A stretch of DNA of 64,000 nt from Arthrobacter sp. UNC362MFTsu5.1 (lineage in GTDB: Bacteria > Actinomycetota > Actinomycetes > Actinomycetales > Micrococcaceae), in NCBI RefSeq assembly GCF_000685965.1, contig NZ_JMLE01000001.1:124001-188000 (forward strand), in the 5' to 3' direction. The first letter of the stretch is position 1. Each line of letters opens with the position of its first letter. This document shows positions 25,117-32,884 of this stretch, piece by piece. The notes under the pieces were generated by a model that saw only the letters and a list, made by a program, of their open reading frames with translations, searched no databases and was not told the origin of the DNA. Position numbers and translations under genes: made by a program.

Positions 25117-26211
25117 CTAGGCCGGAATATGAGTGTTTGCCGGGAGTTCACCTGCTGTTTTCGCCGAGCCTTTGCCTTTGGCTTTCCCTGCTTTCCTCCC
25201 GGAAAAGAGGTACCGCTGCTGCACCGCGTAGCTGGTGGCCAGCAAGGCGATTTCGGCAAGGATCTTGGCGGCGGGCATGGGCAGGTACAGCGCTTCCAGG
25301 GCGGCGATCAAGCCGTAATTGGCGGCCAGCAGCACTGCCACCAGGGTGAAGTAGCGGACGCCGGTCCGGGCGGCGGGCTTCTCGCGCCCGCGCCGGAATA
25401 CCAGCTGCCGGTTGACGGCGAAGTTGACGGCCGAACTTACGGCCCGGGCGCCCACCACTGCCAGCAGCAGGGAGTCGGTGGCGGCCGTGAGGACCAGGAA
25501 CATCAGGGTGTCCACCAGGAACGCCGTGAAGGATGACGCCAGGAACTTCAGCAGCGGGGCATAGATCCGGGCGGAGTCCGCCACCGGCCTGAAGTGCGAA
25601 CCCGAGTTGTGGTCAAGGTACACGGTCGCGATGTCCACGGTGCTGATGGCGTACCCCGCCTGTTTGGCTTCCAGCAGCAGGTTCAGCTCGTACTCGTAGC
25701 GCTCGCCGTGGACGGACCGGAGCCAGGCCAGCATGGAGGCGGGATAGCCGCGGAGGCCCGTCTGGGTGTCGGAAATCCGCTGGCCGGTCGCGAGCGTGAA
25801 CAGCAGCCGGGTGGCGTTGTTGCCGAACCTGCTGCGGGCCGGGACGTTGCCGGTGAAGCTTCGGGTGCCCAGGACCATGGCAGGTGAGCCGGGTTTCACA
25901 GCTGCCGCCACCCTGAGGATGTCCACGATGGTGTGCTGTCCGTCGCTGTCGGCGCAGACCACGTTGCGGCCCGGGAGGTGGTCGGCGATGAAACCGAAGC
26001 CGGTCTTGAGGGCGAAGCCCTTGCCGCGGTTGGTGGCGTAGCCGACGACGTGGCACCCGAGTGCCTTGACGCCGTCGAACACGTCCCGGTAGGCGGGGCC
26101 GCTGCCGTCATCAACCACCACCACCGTTGCCCATGGTTCCGCGTCGCGGATGGAGCGGATGAGGTCGGGCAGCTGGCGGTCCGGCTCGTAGGCCGGGATC
26201 AGGATGATCAT
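25117..26211 (-). CDS. Glycosyltransferase family 2 fused to a GtrA membrane domain
   Basis: Encodes 364 aa. The N-terminal GT-A domain (1-215) shows ILIPAYEPDRQLPDLI, VVVVDDGSGPAY, NRGKGFALKTGF and ADSDGQHT (DXD-like site), resembling polyprenyl-phosphate sugar transferases. The C-terminal GtrA domain (about 225-345) has four TM helices (FLASSFTAFLVDTLMFLVLT onward) and NFAVNRQLVFRRG. Such fusions make or flip a polyprenyl-linked sugar. Lies nine bp after the phosphodiester glycosidase gene; first committed sugar step of this operon (inference). Confidence 0.9.
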   Translation of the reverse strand: MIILIPAYEPDRQLPDLIRSIRDAEPWATVVVVDDGSGPAYRDVFDGVKALGCHVVGYATNRGKGFALKTGFGFIADHLPGRNVVCADSDGQHTIVDILRVAAAVKPGSPAMVLGTRSFTGNVPARSRFGNNATRLLFTLATGQRISDTQTGLRGYPASMLAWLRSVHGERYEYELNLLLEAKQAGYAISTVDIATVYLDHNSGSHFRPVADSARIYAPLLKFLASSFTAFLVDTLMFLVLTAATDSLLLAVVGARAVSSAVNFAVNRQLVFRRGREKPAARTGVRYFTLVAVLLAANYGLIAALEALYLPMPAAKILAEIALLATSYAVQQRYLFSGRKAGKAKGKGSAKTAGELPANTHIPA

Positions 26212-26220
26212 GTCTGCCGC

Positions 26221-27207
26221 CTACTGCGCGATGTACAGGATGTCTGAGGTGCCGCGTTCCTTGTTCTCGCCCAGGGGGTTGTTGACCAGCTCCCCGTTGA
26301 AGTACATCGTGGAGGACCCGCCGCCGTCGATGTTGTACGCGGTAGTGGCGCCGAGGCCCTGCATGATTTCAGCCAGCCCGGTCATCGTCACGCCGGCGCT
26401 GTAGCCGGGGCTCCGGCCGTCCACCACCACGAAGACGAGATGGTTTTCGTTGATGATGCCGACGGCGGTGCGCGGCTGTTCGCCCTGGATGGAGTGGTTG
26501 CCGAAGTTGGTGTCCACCTCCACGTCCTCGATTCCTTCGGCGACTTCGCCGTCGTTCAACAGGGACGGACCGAAGGAGAGGGTGTTCCAGACCCCGTCGG
26601 CCAGCAGTTGCTCGGCGGTGGTGGCGGTTTCGTCGTACACCTTGACGGTGCCGTCGCGGTAGAAGGCCAGTCCTTGCCGGGCGCCCTCGTCGCGGAACAC
26701 CACGCCGTTGCGGATCACGATGCCGGTGTCGCGGAAGCCGTAGTAGTCGCCGTTGATGGCGAACACCGCGTTGTTGGCATCGGCGATCTGGGACGTGGTC
26801 TCGGTGATGTTTTCGCCGAAGCTGTCGTTGGCGAACGCCGACCGGAGCGTGGTGGCGTCATCGAGTACGACGTCGGCAACGTAGTAGGTGACGGTGCTGT
26901 CGCCGGTGCCGGTGGTCACCGTGGAGATGTTGATGTTGGAACTGTCGGAAACATAGGAGGTGTCGGTGGCGACCGCGGCAGTGGCGCCGCCTGGTGCGGC
27001 GGTGGACCCGGTGGTGCTGCCGGCTGCGGTACTGCTTTGGCTGGCCTGGTAGGCGGAGACGTCCGAGATCTCCACGTGCTGGACCACAAAGCGGTCCAGC
27101 GCCCAGGCGGTGGCTCCGCCGGCGGACAGGGTGAGGGCGACGGCCCCGGCGACGACGGCGCGCCGGACGCGGCCGCCTTTGCGTTTTTCGTTCGTGAGAG
27201 GAGTCAT
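26221..27207 (-). CDS. Exported phosphodiester glycosidase (NAGPA domain)
   Basis: Encodes 328 aa from ATG 27207 (an upstream ATG at 27243 has no better Shine-Dalgarno). N-terminal signal/anchor (AVVAGAVALTLSAGGATAWA), a Ser/Thr/Ala linker, and a NAGPA domain with AINGDYYGF, IVIRNGVVFRD, PRTAVGI, GRSPGYSAGVT and the highly conserved YNIDGGGSSTMYFNG. The family hydrolyses GlcNAc-phosphodiesters. First gene of the operon with GT2-GtrA, DUF4956, VTC and Cthe_2159 genes, suggesting that the exopolymer contains sugar phosphodiester bonds. Confidence 0.92.
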   Translation of the reverse strand: MTPLTNEKRKGGRVRRAVVAGAVALTLSAGGATAWALDRFVVQHVEISDVSAYQASQSSTAAGSTTGSTAAPGGATAAVATDTSYVSDSSNINISTVTTGTGDSTVTYYVADVVLDDATTLRSAFANDSFGENITETTSQIADANNAVFAINGDYYGFRDTGIVIRNGVVFRDEGARQGLAFYRDGTVKVYDETATTAEQLLADGVWNTLSFGPSLLNDGEVAEGIEDVEVDTNFGNHSIQGEQPRTAVGIINENHLVFVVVDGRSPGYSAGVTMTGLAEIMQGLGATTAYNIDGGGSSTMYFNGELVNNPLGENKERGTSDILYIAQ

Positions 27208-27344
27208 GCCATTATTTCTAGGCTTCGGACTTATGCCGGCCATGAGGCCTGGTTATGAGCAAGCTGTGAGGATGAGGGCAAGCTGTGAGCCGTCTAGCGA
27301 TAGTGTGTTCTGGGATCATCACCAGCCATGCGAAAGGGTCGACG

Positions 27345-28148
27345 TTGACTGCTGCACTTCCGGAACTCGCCGAAGGGGAGTTCTACTACGAGTCATTGGG
27401 CGGCGGACGGTTCCGTTCCACGATCCACGCCCAAGGTGCCTGGAACGAGCATGAGCAGCACATGGCGCCCGCATCCGGGATCATGGCGGACTGCCTGGAG
27501 CGGCATGCGCCGCGGGACGACGTCAGGATGGCGCGGCTGAGCTACGAGATCCTGGGGCTGATCCCTGGCGGCGAATTTGAAGTCGTCACCACCACCCTCC
27601 GCCCGGGCCGCACCATCGAACTGCTGCAGGCCGAACTTGTGGCCGAGGGGCGCGTGGCCATCCGCCTCACCGCGTGGCGGATGATCACGTCCGATACTTC
27701 GGCAGTCGCCGCCGTCGAAGATCCCTGCATTCCCGGACCGGAAAAGTGCTCGCCGTATGATGCCGCGACCGTCTGGCCGGGGGGCTACATCCGGTCCCTG
27801 GAAATGCGCGTTGCCGACGGACACCGCCCTGGCTCCGGGACAGTCTGGATACGCACCGCGCACCCGCTGACGGACAAGGCCGACAGCGGCGACCTGGCGC
27901 GGCTCATGGGCCTGGTGGACACCGCCAACGGAATAGCGGCGCGGGTACCGCCGGGGAAGGACAGCTACGCGTTCCCCAACCTGGACCTGCAGATCCACAT
28001 GTACCGGAAACCCGCCGGCGACTGGCTGGGCCTGGACAACGCTGTTTCCTTCGGAGCTGACGGCATCGGGCTGACGTCCACGGTGCTCCACGACCTGGAC
28101 GGGCCCTTCGGACGGGCAGAGCAGATCCTGACGCTCCGCAAGACGTAG
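27345..28148 (+). CDS. Thioesterase family protein (acyl-CoA, hotdog fold)
   Basis: Encodes 267 aa from TTG 27345, chosen because AAAGGG lies six bases upstream; a GTG at 27285 in frame is the alternative. Double-hotdog TesB-like pattern: ALPELAEGEFYYESLGGGRF, STIHAQGAWNEHEQHMAPAS, then the strand pair EFEVVTTTLRPGRTIELLQA and a second domain with FPNLDLQIHMYRKPAGDWLG and DGIGLTSTVLHDLDGPFGRA. Likely hydrolyses acyl-CoA in the cytoplasm; chain length unknown. Confidence 0.85.
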   Translation: MTAALPELAEGEFYYESLGGGRFRSTIHAQGAWNEHEQHMAPASGIMADCLERHAPRDDVRMARLSYEILGLIPGGEFEVVTTTLRPGRTIELLQAELVAEGRVAIRLTAWRMITSDTSAVAAVEDPCIPGPEKCSPYDAATVWPGGYIRSLEMRVADGHRPGSGTVWIRTAHPLTDKADSGDLARLMGLVDTANGIAARVPPGKDSYAFPNLDLQIHMYRKPAGDWLGLDNAVSFGADGIGLTSTVLHDLDGPFGRAEQILTLRKT

Positions 28149-28177
28149 TTCGCCGCGGATCCCGGCTGGTGCGGCCG

Positions 28178-28567
28178 CTAGTTCTTGTGGAACACCAGCC
28201 AGCCGGCCAGGGTGGCCAGGGCGGTCAGGGCTGCGCCCCAGAGGATGTCCACGATGATCAGCTGCAGCGGCCAGGTCTTCAGGGTCGCGGCGTTGGTGAG
28301 GTCGTAGGTGGCATAGGCGAAGGCGCCCAGGGCGGCGCCGTAGCCCACCGCACTGAGCCAGCTGCCGCCGTCGAGCGCGGGGCGTAGGGCGAAGAACACA
28401 ATGCCGGCAATGTAGATCACGTAGAAGACCACCGCGTACCCTAGATTGGGCCGGTCGGCCAGCAGTTCACCAATCTGTCCGCGGTAAAAGGGGTTCATCG
28501 TCTTGAGCCAGATGGCGTCAATGACGGCGAAGGCGGCGGCTACGACCAGGAATTGCAGAATGACCAT
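28178..28567 (-). CDS. DUF2177 membrane protein
   Basis: Encodes 129 aa, four TM helices. DUF2177 motifs: FAVIDAIWLKTMNPFYRGQI, GYAVVFYVIYIAGIVFFALRP, AALGAFAYATYDLTNAATLK, IIVDILWGAALTALATLAGW. A broadly distributed family without assigned function. Divergent from the lipoate ligase-like gene with only 16 bp between the starts. No clear Shine-Dalgarno, so a leaderless or weakly translated start is possible. Confidence 0.9.
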   Translation of the reverse strand: MVILQFLVVAAAFAVIDAIWLKTMNPFYRGQIGELLADRPNLGYAVVFYVIYIAGIVFFALRPALDGGSWLSAVGYGAALGAFAYATYDLTNAATLKTWPLQLIIVDILWGAALTALATLAGWLVFHKN

Positions 28568-28583
28568 AAGGGAGCTTAGCAAG

Positions 28584-29336
28584 ATGCAGCATACGGCCGG
28601 CGCACCCGCCACGCTGACCATTGTCCGGCAGGAGCAGTCGCTGGGCGCGGCGCGTGACCTGGAGTTCGGTATTGAGTTGCTGGGCATGGCGAAGACGGGG
28701 CGGATCGGCCCGACGCTCAGGCTGTACCGCCCGGCTCCGACAGTCGCCTTTGGCCAGCGCGATGCCCACCTGCCCGGCTTTGAGGCGGCAGCGCAGGCGT
28801 GCCGTGAGCTCGGATTTGAGCCGCTGGTCCGCAAGGCTGGCGGCCGGGCTGCTGCGTATCACGAGGGAACGCTGATCGTGGACCACGTGGAGCCCCATGC
28901 CGATGCCATCGCCGGCGCCAAAGGGCGTTTCGCCTTCTTCGGCGGGATGCTGGCGGATGCGCTCCGGAGCGCCGGAGTCCAGGCCGCCGTCGGCGAAATC
29001 CCGGGGGAGTACTGCCCCGGGGAGTTCAGCGTCCATGGCCTGGACCCGGCGGATCCGCTGCACCGGGTAAAACTGATCGGCACCGCCCAACGGGTGGTGT
29101 CGGGCGGCTGGCTGTTCAGCTCGGTGATCGTGGTGGAGAATTCCGCGCCGATCCGCAAGGTCCTCGAAGCCAGCTACGCAGCCCTTGGGCTTGACTGGGA
29201 CCCGGCCACTGCCGGTGCCGTTGACGACCTCGTCCCCGGGCTGGACGTGGCCGCTATCGAAACTGCGGTCATCAACACCTATGCCGGGTATGCGCAGCTG
29301 GACTACGCGGATTTCGCCAGCCTGCGAGCGGGCTAG
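28584..29336 (+). CDS. Lipoate-protein ligase A-like protein (BPL_LplA_LipB family)
   Basis: Encodes 250 aa. Family features: a start helix (ARDLEFGIELLGMA), LRLYRPAPTVAFGQRDAHLP, LVRKAGGRAAAYHEGTLIVD (the RR.GGG.a..H.G loop), and KLIGTAQRVVSGGWLFSSVI (lysine plus the G-x-A-Q-R motif that binds lipoyl-AMP). It may attach lipoate or octanoate to dehydrogenase E2 domains; short, without an accessory domain. Stops inside the convergent mycoredoxin gene (4-bp overlap). Confidence 0.88.
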   Translation: MQHTAGAPATLTIVRQEQSLGAARDLEFGIELLGMAKTGRIGPTLRLYRPAPTVAFGQRDAHLPGFEAAAQACRELGFEPLVRKAGGRAAAYHEGTLIVDHVEPHADAIAGAKGRFAFFGGMLADALRSAGVQAAVGEIPGEYCPGEFSVHGLDPADPLHRVKLIGTAQRVVSGGWLFSSVIVVENSAPIRKVLEASYAALGLDWDPATAGAVDDLVPGLDVAAIETAVINTYAGYAQLDYADFASLRAG

Positions 29337-29590
29337 GCGGCGAGCCGGCTCTTGACTTCTGCTGCCGACGGGTTGGTGGCAGCGGTACCGTCCGGGAAGA
29401 GGACGGTGGGTACCGTGCGGTTGCCTCCGTTGAGCTGCTCCACCAGGTCGGCGGTGCCTTCGACTTCTTCGATGTTGATTTCGGTGTAGCCGATGCCCTG
29501 GGCGTCCAACTGCTTCTTCAGACGGTTGCAGTAACCGCACCAGGTGGTCGAAAACATGGTGATGGTGCCGGATTCGGGAGTGAAATCCAC
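29333..29590 (-). CDS. mrx1: Mycoredoxin (glutaredoxin-like)
   Basis: Encodes 85 aa from GTG 29590, with GAGGAGA nine bases upstream. Thioredoxin fold with TTWCGYC (Cys18 and Cys21), the exact mycoredoxin-1 active site, then INIEEVEGTADLVEQLNGGN and the cis-proline block TVPTVLFPDG. Mycoredoxin reduces mycothiol mixed disulfides in actinobacteria; this fits the mycothiol-dependent enzyme at 4.1-4.8 kb. Monocistronic. Confidence 0.93.
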   Translation of the reverse strand: MDFTPESGTITMFSTTWCGYCNRLKKQLDAQGIGYTEINIEEVEGTADLVEQLNGGNRTVPTVLFPDGTAATNPSAAEVKSRLAA

Positions 29591-29782
29591 GGAGTTCTCC
29601 TCAGTATCGTTAGTGCTCGTCGTTATCAAAGCAGATGTCTTTTCACTCAACGGTAACCCGGCGGCCGGTATTCCCCGGGCGCCGGGGCACCGCACCCCTG
29701 TTCCGGGGCCGTCCCCGCGGGCTCCCGCCCCGCCGGGTTACGCCGGGTGACACCGCTCCGGGGCGGGTGGCATGCTGGTGCC

Positions 29783-30529
29783 ATGTGTGGACGCTACGTG
29801 ATGGCCCGGGCCGTCGGGGACCTGCTGGCAGAATTTGACGCCGAACTGGACGAGGAGCTGGTGGTTCCGCCGTCGTGGAATGTTGCTCCGACCGCCGACG
29901 TGCCCATCGTGCTGGAGCGGCTGGTGGACGGCAGTCCGGTCCGGCAGCTGCATGTGGCCCGCTGGGGCCTCGTTCCGTCCTGGGCCAAGGACCCTTCCAT
30001 CGGCTCGAAGATGATCAATGCGCGAAGCGAAAGCGTCCTGGAGAAGCCAGCCTTCCGCAAGGCGACCCGGTCCCGGCGCTGCGCGGTCCCGGCGGACGGC
30101 TATTACGAATGGAAGGGTGAAGGGCGCGGCAAGCAGCCCTACTATGTGCATCCGAAGGACGGCCGGCCCCTGGTGTTCGCAGGACTCTATGAATGGTGGA
30201 AGGACCCGTCCAAGCCCGAGGGTGATCCGCAGCGGTGGATGCTGTCCACCTCCATCATGACGACGGACTCGCCGCCCGAAGGCTATGCCGGGGGAATGCT
30301 CGCCGAACTCACCGCCCTGCATGACAGGGTGCCGCTGCCCATGAACCGCGAGACGATGCAGGCATGGCTGGATCCGCAGGCGGATGACGCCGCCGGCCTG
30401 GTGGACCTGGTTCGTGCGGGTGCGCACGACGTCGCCGAAGGCTGGACCATCGATGCCGTGGGCACCGCCGTCGGGAATGTCAGAAATGACTCGCCCGAAC
30501 TTATCCAGCCGGTGGGCAGCCTGTTCTAG
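29783..30529 (+). CDS. SOS response-associated peptidase (SRAP, YedK/HMCES family)
   Basis: Encodes 248 aa from the ATG that makes Cys the second residue (MCGRYVMA), as required for the family: Cys2 caps abasic sites in ssDNA after Met removal. Other motifs: WNVAPTADVPIV, RWGLVPSWAKDP, MINARSE, RRCAVPADGYYEWK (Glu), AGLYEWW and ALHDRVPLPM (His). Protects abasic sites in single-stranded DNA. No damage-type promoter like those elsewhere in the window is seen here. Confidence 0.95.
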   Translation: MCGRYVMARAVGDLLAEFDAELDEELVVPPSWNVAPTADVPIVLERLVDGSPVRQLHVARWGLVPSWAKDPSIGSKMINARSESVLEKPAFRKATRSRRCAVPADGYYEWKGEGRGKQPYYVHPKDGRPLVFAGLYEWWKDPSKPEGDPQRWMLSTSIMTTDSPPEGYAGGMLAELTALHDRVPLPMNRETMQAWLDPQADDAAGLVDLVRAGAHDVAEGWTIDAVGTAVGNVRNDSPELIQPVGSLF

Positions 30530-30538
30530 CCGGTGACT

Positions 30539-30961
30539 CTAGACCGTGACGTTGCCGCCGGCGTCGACGGTCCACGTGGGATTGAAGGCGATTTCCCAGC
30601 GGAAACCGTCGGGATCGGCGAAGTACCCCGTATAGCCGCCCCACGGCTGGGTCTTCGGGGAGCCAACTACCGTTGCCCCGGCCGATTCCGCTTCCGCCAT
30701 CACCCGGTCGACGTCCGCTGCGCTCCCCACGTTGTGGCTCAGCGTGATGCACGGGACGCCGGCGGGGCTGCCCACTGACGCCTCCGCCTGCATCTGGCCT
30801 GCGTCCCACAGCGAAAGAATCAGGCCGTGGTTGGCCTGGATAAAGACCACCTCGCCGGGGACTTCCCGGTGGACCGGCCAGCCCAGGCCGTCCACGTAGA
30901 AGGCTCGGGAGGCCTCGACACTGCGGACGCCCAATGAAATGAAGTCGACTCGAGGCTGCAT
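30539..30961 (-). CDS. VOC family protein (glyoxalase-like)
   Basis: Encodes 140 aa with two beta-alpha-beta-beta-beta modules: DFISLGVRSVEASRAFYVDG, GWPVHREVPGEVVFIQANHG, and a second half with VDRVMAEAESAGATVVGSP, YTGYFADPDGFRWEIAFNP. The last block is the C-terminal metal Glu motif. Substrate unknown; likely a small-molecule-modifying or binding protein. Divergent from the chorismate mutase gene by 14 bp. Confidence 0.9.
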   Translation of the reverse strand: MQPRVDFISLGVRSVEASRAFYVDGLGWPVHREVPGEVVFIQANHGLILSLWDAGQMQAEASVGSPAGVPCITLSHNVGSAADVDRVMAEAESAGATVVGSPKTQPWGGYTGYFADPDGFRWEIAFNPTWTVDAGGNVTV

Positions 30962-30975
30962 TCTTAGATACTGTC

Positions 30976-31302
30976 ATGCACATGCCCACAAATCACGGAC
31001 ACGACAAAGACGCCCAGGCCGACAGGGAACAGCTCGCGGCTGTCCGCGTGGCCGTCGATGAAGTTGACGAGCAGATTGTCACCCTGATTGCCCGCCGCGA
31101 ACGTCTGATCCGGATTTCCGGGACGTTGAAGGGTGACGACGCGGAGGTCAGGGCTCCGGGCCGGGTGGAAAAGGTCATCCAACATGTCCGTGCCGCCGCC
31201 GAGAAAAAAGACATCGACCCGGACATTGTGGAGAAGACTTACCGCGCGATGATCACGGCTTTCACCGAGCTTGAGATGAAAGTGCACAACGCCAGCAGCT
31301 AG
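30976..31302 (+). CDS. Chorismate mutase family protein (AroQ type)
   Basis: Encodes 108 aa, three helices of the AroQ fold: AAVRVAVDEVDEQIVTLIAR (Arg of helix 1 and the DEIV pattern), RLIRISGTLKG (usually K-x-x-x-K), and IDPDIVEKTYRAMITAFTEL with the Glu/Arg pair. Converts chorismate to prephenate, or may act as a lyase-like relative; stand-alone form. ATG at 30982 is an alternative start. Confidence 0.85.
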   Translation: MHMPTNHGHDKDAQADREQLAAVRVAVDEVDEQIVTLIARRERLIRISGTLKGDDAEVRAPGRVEKVIQHVRAAAEKKDIDPDIVEKTYRAMITAFTELEMKVHNASS

Positions 31303-31342
31303 CGGCTCAAAGCGCAGCTAGCGCCTCAGGCGGATCCCACCC

Positions 31343-31729
31343 TCAGAGCGCTTCCTCCACGGGAACGTTCGCCTGGTATTCCCTGCCGTCGGCGTCGCTG
31401 AAGGCTGTCATCAGGTGGCCCTTTTCCAGCCCCAGGACCGTGGTCATGGGAAAGTTGCCGGTAATGGTGCTGCCGGAATGCGAAACGCCTCTGAGATCGA
31501 AATTCTCCTCAGTGCCGTCGTGGCTGAAGCAGTAGAAGGACACAGCTTCGCCGTTCATGAACTCGATTCCCATTCTTCGTTGATGGGAATGATCCGGTGT
31601 GGACGCGACGAGGCCAACGACATAGGCGCCCGCCCCGGGGATATTGCCGTCTATATCAAAAGTCGCCACCAAGGTGGAATCCTTGGCGGCGATGGCTACG
31701 TGCTTCAGGAGTGCGTCATGGGAGCTCAT
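31343..31729 (-). CDS. Conserved-looking protein of unknown function
   Basis: Encodes 128 aa (MSSHDALLKHVAIAAKDSTL ... EYQANVPVEEAL). Predicted all-beta, with regular alternation (VATFDIDG, GAYVVGLVASTPD, SFYCFSHDG, TGNFPMTTVLGLEKGHLMTA). No recognised domain or signal peptide. The start at ATG 31729 has GGAG-like sequence upstream. Its 5' side faces the frameshifted GNAT gene. Confidence 0.72.
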   Translation of the reverse strand: MSSHDALLKHVAIAAKDSTLVATFDIDGNIPGAGAYVVGLVASTPDHSHQRRMGIEFMNGEAVSFYCFSHDGTEENFDLRGVSHSGSTITGNFPMTTVLGLEKGHLMTAFSDADGREYQANVPVEEAL

Positions 31730-31774
31730 GGCTCAATCCTGCCCCCCTCGCCCGCGTCCGTCCACCCCTGATTC

Positions 31775-31826
31775 AGGTTTTGTCAGGGCTCCGGCGCAGT
31801 CGTGATTCATTAGAAGATATATTCGA
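31775..31826 (+). repeat. Diverged copy of the dnaE2 promoter segment
   Basis: AGGTTTTGTC at 31775-31784 through a LexA-like box (31811-31826) aligns with 32742-32792, about 44 of 52 positions by eye with one gap. In this copy the -10 position (31797-31802, CAGTCG) no longer fits TAnnnT. It lies 76 bp before the GNAT start. Confidence 0.75.
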
Positions 31827-31902
31827 TTGTTTGCAGCATCGGGGTGCCCCGACCGGCCGGCGGCCTTCACGTCCAAGCCCGGCAACGGTACCGTGGGGGC
31901 CC

Positions 31903-32690
31903 ATGACTTCTGCAGACCACTTTCTAGCGGCATACGATCGGCAACTCCGGACGGACGCGGAGACCCAGGGGGCGCTCGCCGTCGAGCGGCTGGGGCCCTT
32001 GCTGATGTGCACCTTCGCGGGCGGCCGGGGTTTCGTGACGTACCGAAATCTCGATGGAGCCGGTTCCCGGGTGATTGCCCGGTGGGTATTGGAAGCGCTC
32101 GCGCACTTCCGCTGGGATCCCTCCGTGGTGCGGGTGGAGTGGAAAACCCGCGCCATGATCATGCGCCCGGACTCCATGACGCGCTGTTGCGAAGCGGATT
32201 TGAACCCGAAGAGGAGGAGTCGATCATGATCGGCCGGGTGGCCTCCTTGATCTCAGCGGTACCACTCCCGCCCGGAGTGACCTTGCGCAAGGTGGCCGCG
32301 GAAGCGGATGTCCGCGCCATGAGCGCCATGCAGGACGAAGTTTTCGGCGGTCAGGTGTCGGATGAAAACGCCGAAGCGCTCCTGCGCCGCGTGGCGTGCG
32401 GCGACGGGATGGAGCTCTGGGTTGCCGAACATCAGGGATTGATCGTGAGCGCGGGCCGCCTGGAGCCCGTGCCTGGTACCGACTTCGCAGGAATCTGGGG
32501 CGGTGCAACGCGCGAAGAGTGGCGCAGCCAGGGGATTTACCGGGCCGTCACCGCGGCCCGGGCCCAGTCCGCTGTGAAGCTGGGAAAGAAGTTCATCCAC
32601 AGCGACTCGACCAGCTACTCGCGGCCGATCCTGGAGCGCTACGGGTTTCTCCGGGTATCAACAACCACGCCGTACTGTTGGCGGCGCTGA
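31903..32690 (+). pseudogene. GNAT family N-acetyltransferase, frameshifted
   Basis: From ATG 31903 the frame reads TSADHFLAAYDRQLRTDAET, GGRGFVTYRNLDG, FRWDPSVVRVEWKTR, then loses homology and stops at 32229. The adjacent frame picks up HDHAPGLHDALLRSGFEPEE and the GNAT domain: VTLRKVAAEADVRAMSAMQD, VAEHQGLIVSAGRLEPVPG, WGGATREEWRSQGIYRAVTA (acetyl-CoA loop), ILERYGFLRVSTTTP. Adding one G near 32152 (CGCGCC to CGCGGCC) joins them into a 263-residue protein. A restart at ATG 32226 could still give the GNAT domain alone. Confidence 0.85.
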
Positions 32691-32746
32691 CGCCAAAACG
32701 TCCCGTAAAGCTCCTGGTTCCGGCCCCGGGAAGGCTTGTGTAGGTT

Positions 32747-32792
32747 TTGTCCCGGCTCCGGCGTAGAATTGATTATTCGAAGATATATTCGA
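32747..32792 (+). promoter_or_regulatory. DNA-damage promoter of DUF6504-dnaE2: RecA-NDp-type promoter plus LexA-like box
   Basis: TTGTC (32747-32751), exactly 12 bases, then TAGAAT (32764-32769) reproduces the RecA-NDp/PafBC layout tTGTCRgtg-N8-TAnnnT. Seven bases later TCGAAGATATATTCGA (32777-32792) is a palindrome differing from the actinobacterial LexA box TCGAACnnnnGTTCGA at two inner positions. Both elements would give dual damage control. Confidence 0.65.
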
Positions 32793-32884
32793 AAGAATTG
32801 TTTCGAACGAATCATTTCAGAACTTCCCTGCACCGGTCCGCTCCTGCGTGGCGGCCGGGGGGAGTGCACTTCCGGGAGGCGCCG

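Noticed and set aside
30976..31302. Minus-strand frame opposite the chorismate mutase gene
   Set aside because: The plus-strand product has the AroQ helix pattern; the antisense frame has none.
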